Of a DNA stretch of 64,000 bases, positions 58,653 to 64,000 are shown one piece after another. The stretch covers positions 1,116,001 to 1,180,000 of the forward strand of contig MBPM02000011.1 of assembly GCA_001695595.3 (NCBI GenBank). The letters are read 5' to 3'. Both the position numbers and the translations under genes were made by a program. The notes under the pieces are model-generated. The model had not been told where the DNA came from. It saw only the letters and a list, made by a program, of their open reading frames with translations, and ran no database searches. Numbering within the stretch: the first letter of the stretch is position 1; each line of letters starts with the position of its first letter. This DNA comes from Plasmopara viticola (lineage: Eukaryota > Oomycota > Peronosporomycetes > Peronosporales > Peronosporaceae).

Positions 58653-60864
58653 GAAAACTTTTGTTTTCACTCACGCTTTCTTTATTTTTCATTCACCCGT
58701 TGATCGATTTGTCAGATTTATCATTTCTGTAGTGCGCCACACTTATCTAAACACTTTAAACGCATGTATTTCGACATTTTTTTTATTAAGGGTCAATTTT
58801 ACCAGGCACTTTGCGCAAGTTCTAAAGTTGTGCCCTACTTGATTGCATTTGCGACATCTTCGTCGCGATGGAGCATTTTCCGCATTCTTCACGTGCTCAA
58901 AGTGCGATGGGTTACGCCTGGTAGAACCGGATGGTCTACCGCGCGCTTAAACACGCACTGGCTCCTGCAGAGTAGCTGTTGGAACATCAAGAATATGATG
59001 GAGAAGCACTCTCTTGTTACGATTATCAGCAATTGCATACTGATTCCTGAGTTCGTTTCAAGCGTCTTCAATATTCGGCGGAATATTGGCAGCCTCTACC
59101 AGTTTAGCAGGTTGAACGAGATGCCAATGTTGATCAAAGTCGTCAAGTGGCTCTGTGCGACCAAGCAGAACGTGGAGGCAAGGATGCCCCATTGTCGAAG
59201 TAAGCAACTTAGCACAAACGACACGGTGATTTTCGCGATTTCCATCGATATACCGCTGGGTGTACTCTCGATGCGTCCGACGGAGGGCTTCCTTGGAAAA
59301 CTTTCCCATTACTTGGGAAAATAGCGGACCGAACTGCATATCCGCGACAGTCCTGATTTTGGATGATTCCAACAAGCTGATTGTCGCAGGCTAGCTTTAC
59401 TGCAACGTCAACGGTTAATAAAGTTCCCGTTGAGCTGGCAATCCATCGTTTGAGAGCCGCGTGGGCACTCTCTACGCGGCTGGTAGTTACGTGTCCGAAA
59501 TGGGGTTTTTTATGTAAGAAAGTCGACACAAATCGAACCTTCCAGACGAGCCAGATTTCCTCGACGTAACGCATGATTTGAGGATAATTTAAGAATTTCT
59601 GCTGCATCGCTGCAAGTTGGTCTTCGTAGCCAGCATTGGTTTCTTGACGGACAAGGCGATGCCGTTGCTTTGAAAAATTCTCCCATGCCTCGTTTGTCTC
59701 AAATGCTCGTTTTTGTCGCTAGGATATTCTTACTAATATACCATCGGCAAAGTAACCAAGCGGCATTTGGGAAAACCCTTTCCAAGGCATTCATCGAAGC
59801 AAGTTCCCTGTCCGTCACAAAGGTGCCGGTGGCTCTCACGCCGAATTGCTGGAATACATCGGCGATAAGGGACAGTGCCCACACGTAATCAGCCGTGTGC
59901 TCACTTTTCATAAAGCAATACGCAAACGTAAAGGTGTTGTTCGTTGCCGCAACGCCGATAATATGAAGCAGGGGGAAGCCATACTTGTTCGTTTTGTAAG
60001 TTTGTCAATGATCCAAACGCGGTTGGCACTATGATGTTGGCATATTTCTTTTGCCGACGTTGAAATTATAAGCAAATGCGTGAGCTTCTAGTCCACTTCA
60101 TGCTGTGTGAAATACAAAGTCTCGCTTGCGAGGTTATCGAGCAAAGCGGTCAGAGGTGTCCGCCCTGCTAACAACCTTTTTCGCTCCGCTATGCGGAGAT
60201 TGTAAACGTCCTGTGCAGTCGAAATAATGCCATCATTTTGGCGCAGCGAGGTGATGATGTGCACAGGAGTCACCCCAGCGCGTCCCAGAGTCAAAACTGC
60301 TGCATTTTGCTCTTCCGTTAATCGTCGTCCTTGTGGATGCGCTGAAACATGCACAAAAGGTTCATGATTGTGCCCTCCGTTGTCCACTTCCACTTGCCAA
60401 AGTCCGCCCTCTAGCCGTATGCTTGCGGCAAATAAAAACCAGTTGCCTTAATCGTTCCCACGCGCACCCTTTCTCTATCCGAATTTTGCTCCTTTGTCGT
60501 ACGTCGTCCTTTGGAGCAGTTCAGGATAAGGGCCTTGACGGCGCCATCTCTTTTATTCCCACCCTTCCTGGTGTGTAACACTACAAGAGCATATCCTTCT
60601 GATGAAGAATGGAAAAAAACGGCATCTTTCGCCTCCTATAAGAGTAGGCAAGAAAGTGCAGGAGGGGGTGCTAGACTGTTTATTGTGGGTGCTTAGTAAG
60701 GTATGGGTGCGTAGAAGGTTGTGGGAGTAGGAAGTGAGAGTAGAAAATGAGTTTAACAATGCGTTTAGACTAAGTGTGGCGCACTACAACAATGCTAAAT
60801 CTGACCAATTGCTCAACGGGTGAGTGAAAATTAACGAAAGGGTGAGTGAAAATTAAAGTTTCCC
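58653..60864 (-). mobile_element. Mutator-like element with FAR1/MULE transposase
   Basis: A 2.2-kb element with TIRs of about 100 bp, 58653-58752 and 60763-60864, sharing ATTTTCACTCACCC-type sub-repeats and GTAGTGCGCCACACTTA at their inner ends. The flanks TTTATTAAA (58644-58652) and TTCATTAAA (60865-60873) look like a 9-bp target-site duplication with one mismatch, as expected for Mutator elements. It carries a broken minus-strand transposase. The divergence between its TIRs indicates an old insertion. Confidence 0.82.
59058..60430 (-). pseudogene. Frameshifted MULE/FAR1-type transposase
   Basis: Successive minus-strand frames together give a MULE transposase. Near the N-terminus is GGHNHEP (zinc-binding/FAR1-like end), then a block around 60034-59912 with VWIIDK (the first catalytic Asp region) followed by a frameshift, then HTADYVWALSLIADVF and TFVTDRELASMNALERVFP (second Asp), then SRVESAHAALKRWI. 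A further frameshift near 59320 leads into FSKEALRRTHREY and a stop. At least two frameshifts mean this copy cannot make an intact enzyme. Confidence 0.8.
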
Positions 60865-60873
60865 TTCATTAAA

Positions 60874-63800
60874 TCCTTGTTCAAATTACGAAAACAAACA
60901 ACTCTGGTTGATGCCGGTCCAAGTGTATAGATCGGTCTAATTTTATGACGTCTGTTTGACACGTTATTTGCTCAGGTTCTGTATCAGTGTTCATTCTTGA
61001 GTACTATATTTGACTCCTTTCCTACGCGCAACATCATCCTTGATGCGACATTACTTAACCACGTTGTAGCTCCGTCCTGCCGTTTAAGTGGCTCTCCCAT
61101 CACTAATAATAGCGTCTGATAGTTCCACTACGTTGAAAACTCAGCACGCGAAATAGCATCAACAATTAGTGATACGTGCAACGCAATAGCGTATCGGGTA
61201 GATCATTTTACTGTGTTGGCTGATACTACACCTCGAAGCTACACTCCGCAATACAGAAGGGCTCTTGGCCATCGTGCGTAGAACCGCAAGATCCATAATG
61301 ACTTCAATTCTTTCTGCGCTTCACGAGAGCATAATTAATCGCAAGCAGCTCTTTATCATAGAAAGATTAGCGATGCAGGTTCTGTTGCGTCACGCATGAC
61401 ACTAAATAATTGATTTGATAGGCTTTATCTGACTTTGTCTAATACTTCTTTAGAAACCAATTGATTCACAATGAACTTAAACGTGGCGGAAGACTTCCCT
61501 TTGTATTTCGCGAGAAAAACATTGGCGCCAAGGCTACACTCATCCACATTAGCATCTACCTTATTTGTGTACATGCACTTAGCGCCACCAGCAAAAAGAC
61601 GATGTGACTTTTTGCTCGTTTTCTCGTGCTTTAGACAACTGTGCACAACAATGTTATAGAACTGTGTCTGGTCATACGTCGTGCAGGGTCTTTCGTTTAA
61701 GTAACGAGAGAAAATAGAGTCACAGGCGCGTTAAAAAGGCTTTCATTCATGCACGATCGATCACTTTTAGATTATACCGCCTAAAGTTTTGCCGGCGGTC
61801 AATATAATTAAACTGTCTCGCATGAGAGAATAAACGATATTCGTGAAAGCTAAGCACACGGTACATTGGGCTTCCAGCTTTATTATTCGCAGAACATACG
61901 ATTTAGACACTAGCGTCTGTGTCGGAAAGGTGGCTTATCTTATAAATGCGTTAGAGTAATTCTTGCCGTTTGGCTTTCTGATACAGGATTGAGACATGTC
62001 AATCACGTCAGTTTGCTCTTTATTTAATAGTGCGTCTCTGCATCGGACTCTTAGAACCTAGTCATTTCGGAACGCGGGTCTTTTTGAAGCTAAAGGATAC
62101 CACCGAATTGGATAGGTCGATTAAATGGATATGGTTCATGCAGCCTTCTAGTGCTTTTAAAGTTGTTGCATCAAGCAGCGATGAGAAATAAATCTCCCTT
62201 CTGGTGTAATAACCGTAAGCCATTGTTCCAGGTCTCTTTTAGCTCTGTTGCAAACACTCAAATCAACTCAAGCAGAGCATTCGCGACCAATTTAGGCTCC
62301 AAACGTCTTGTGCTTCTAAATGCGTACTCAGTTTACTATTCCTGGAAGGTACACAGGTGGAACCTGTAGCCATTTACAGACCAGATATTAAAGACTCTTC
62401 CCGTCCAAGATTAGACGTTCTGAGTTACTTGATGAGTCCCATGCGTCACCATTTTTAATTAAAGAAAATTGGCAATCTCGTAAAAATGAGGTTCGTGTCT
62501 TAATAACGTCTAATAAATCGTAGTTTGACAGCCCATAGCCGTCATTAATATTCAGCAAAAATGTGCTTATCAGAGTCTCAGCTCAGCGAAATATAAACCG
62601 CTCTCAAAGCATCGGAAGGGAAGGGTGATAAATGCGTCGTTACTTGGCCGATTTTGTCATGCTGGACTTAAAGGGAGCGTATTCTACGGTAAGAACTGCT
62701 CAGTAGACACCACGCGCACACATTATTCTCCATCCTCAGCACTTTGGCCAATACCTGACCATCGCTTGCATTATATTCAGCGAGCGCTGTTTCGAGCTCC
62801 GGCCAAGACCGCAGTTACTAAGCCTTTGCCTACTGCTAATCATATATGCATTCCATAACAGGCTTTGTTCAATAGATTACGTGCCACTCCACGTGCAATG
62901 TTTAAAGCCACGCCTGTAATACCTTGACCTACGACCAACCATACCTTGCACATATTGCACCAAACGATGTTCATGTCAAGCGTTTCTAAATTGAAAGAAT
63001 CTCATTTCATGCGCATTGATTGGAGATTTCCCCCATGCATTGGCAAGACGACAGTCATGCCATAAATGGGATGCATCGTTTTATGGCTTCTACGAACACT
63101 GTTGAGTCATTCATATGCCACTCTAAGCGCATCGGCAGGGTCTCGGCTTTGCTACCTGACCTTAAAATCTTCCATGCTTATTATTGAAGGCAGCATGTGC
63201 TGTTCCTGTTGAGACAGTGATTCAGAAACAACTTAACGCGTCTGGCTACGACCTCGCTCGTCCTGCCTAGACTTGGCTCCAGCCACGTTACTCATGACAT
63301 GAAATGAGTTATCCGTCAAACCGACACTGCTTTAAAATCCATTGCACCCACACTTTAAAAGCCTATTCTTGACTTCACGAGTTGCCATTTGTAAAATTCC
63401 AAAGCCCAATACATTGACCAACTCAAAACAATGCCCGCACCAATAATGCTTCGGATATAAGCAGAGTTGTGTCTATGAGTCTGTAAATCTCTCTTATAAA
63501 AAGAGAAAAAATCTCTTAAGATCTTTGACCTTCGAGCAATTCTGGATATGTGACGCGCTAGCCACACTATGCCCAATACGAGGTCACGTCCAGGTCCAAA
63601 ATTAAATTTCGTTTCAGGCTATCAAAGTCAATGTAGATTCACCGTTTTTTAATGCTTGTTAACGAAAAATGTCGATGTCCGAATTTATGTAAATGAAGAG
63701 CTTTAGCACGCCGACAACACACTGATTCTATGCAAAAACTAAATTGTCGAGACGAATCACTCAACTATCCCAAATCGGCATGGTTGTTGGTGCAAATTCT

Positions 63801-64000
63801 AATCTAAGATTGCAAGCAAGATCCGAATTATAGAGCACAAAGCTCCTCGAAAATAAGGGTCACAAAACTCTCTTTCCTCTTTGAAATTCAAGAAATATTA
63901 TTTGTTTCCTGCAGGTTTACCGAATTTGCTCTAACCATCCTCATACCAGACAAATTGTTGTGTGTGGCATTTCGGCGTCGTGAACCTTGGCGTGTTTGGT
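60874..64000. other. Repeat-derived region to the window end
   Basis: No intact gene. A plus-strand segment from about 62199 (tryptophan-Cys-Asn-Asn codons) resembles the gypsy RNase H relic at 43427 but is more decayed. Other frames are short, with no domain or ATG start I can support. Confidence 0.5.

Overview
The window is nuclear DNA of an oomycete of the Phytophthora / downy-mildew type. I infer this from short genes with 48-86 bp GT-AG introns, an oomycete-type core promoter (TCATTYYNCAWTTT-like) at histone H4, proteins of eukaryotic cell biology (GARP tether, Sm protein, RPA, PEX2, histones), and compact gene islands set in long AT-rich stretches of decayed transposon DNA. I cannot name the species. 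No known effector signature (RxLR or Crinkler LFLAK header) was found.

Layout. 1-7.7 kb: decayed repeats. 7.7-8.8 kb: a secreted, probably GPI-anchored EGF-like protein. 8.8-12.4 kb: repeats with a striking perfect 22-bp hairpin at 10.23 kb. 12.4-19.5 kb gene island: VPS54 (8 exons), SmE (minus), a carnitine acyltransferase. 19.5-24.1 kb: repeats and two adjacent hairpins. 24.1-28.1 kb gene island: an unusual three-part protein (PPCS-like + class-3 lipase + CCHC knuckles) whose CDS ends 2 bp from that of the convergent WD40 protein GNB1L/ASA1. 28.1-37.6 kb: transposon graveyard with a dead Ty3/gypsy protease. 37.6-41.7 kb: an uncharacterised GATase1-like protein convergent with RPA1. 41.7-48.3 kb: repeats, a gypsy RNase H relic, a pseudogene with one in-frame TGA, and a solo TIR beside a GC-rich patch. 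48.3-50.1 kb: divergent H3/H4 pair and a secreted hypothetical protein. 53.1-57.2 kb: an AMP-forming acyl-activating enzyme and PEX2 (5 exons). 58.0-60.9 kb: two abutting Mutator-like elements, one carrying a possible captured coding fragment and one carrying a frameshifted FAR1/MULE transposase. 60.9-64 kb: repeats.

How the genes relate. There are no operons. Several genes are tail-to-tail (VPS54/SmE, lipase fusion/GNB1L, GATase-like/RPA1, H4/secreted protein, AMP ligase/PEX2), and H3/H4 share a divergent promoter. Four genes touch acyl-CoA, CoA or peroxisome biology (carnitine acyltransferase, PPCS-lipase fusion, AMP ligase, PEX2), but they are spread over 40 kb and this may be chance. Exon structures were built by hand from splice signals, reading frame and remembered family conservation; no transcript data were available. 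I found no clear new system. The best leads are the PPCS-lipase-knuckle fusion with altered PPCS motifs, the Mutator pair with shared TIR architecture and possible gene capture, and the perfect hairpins.
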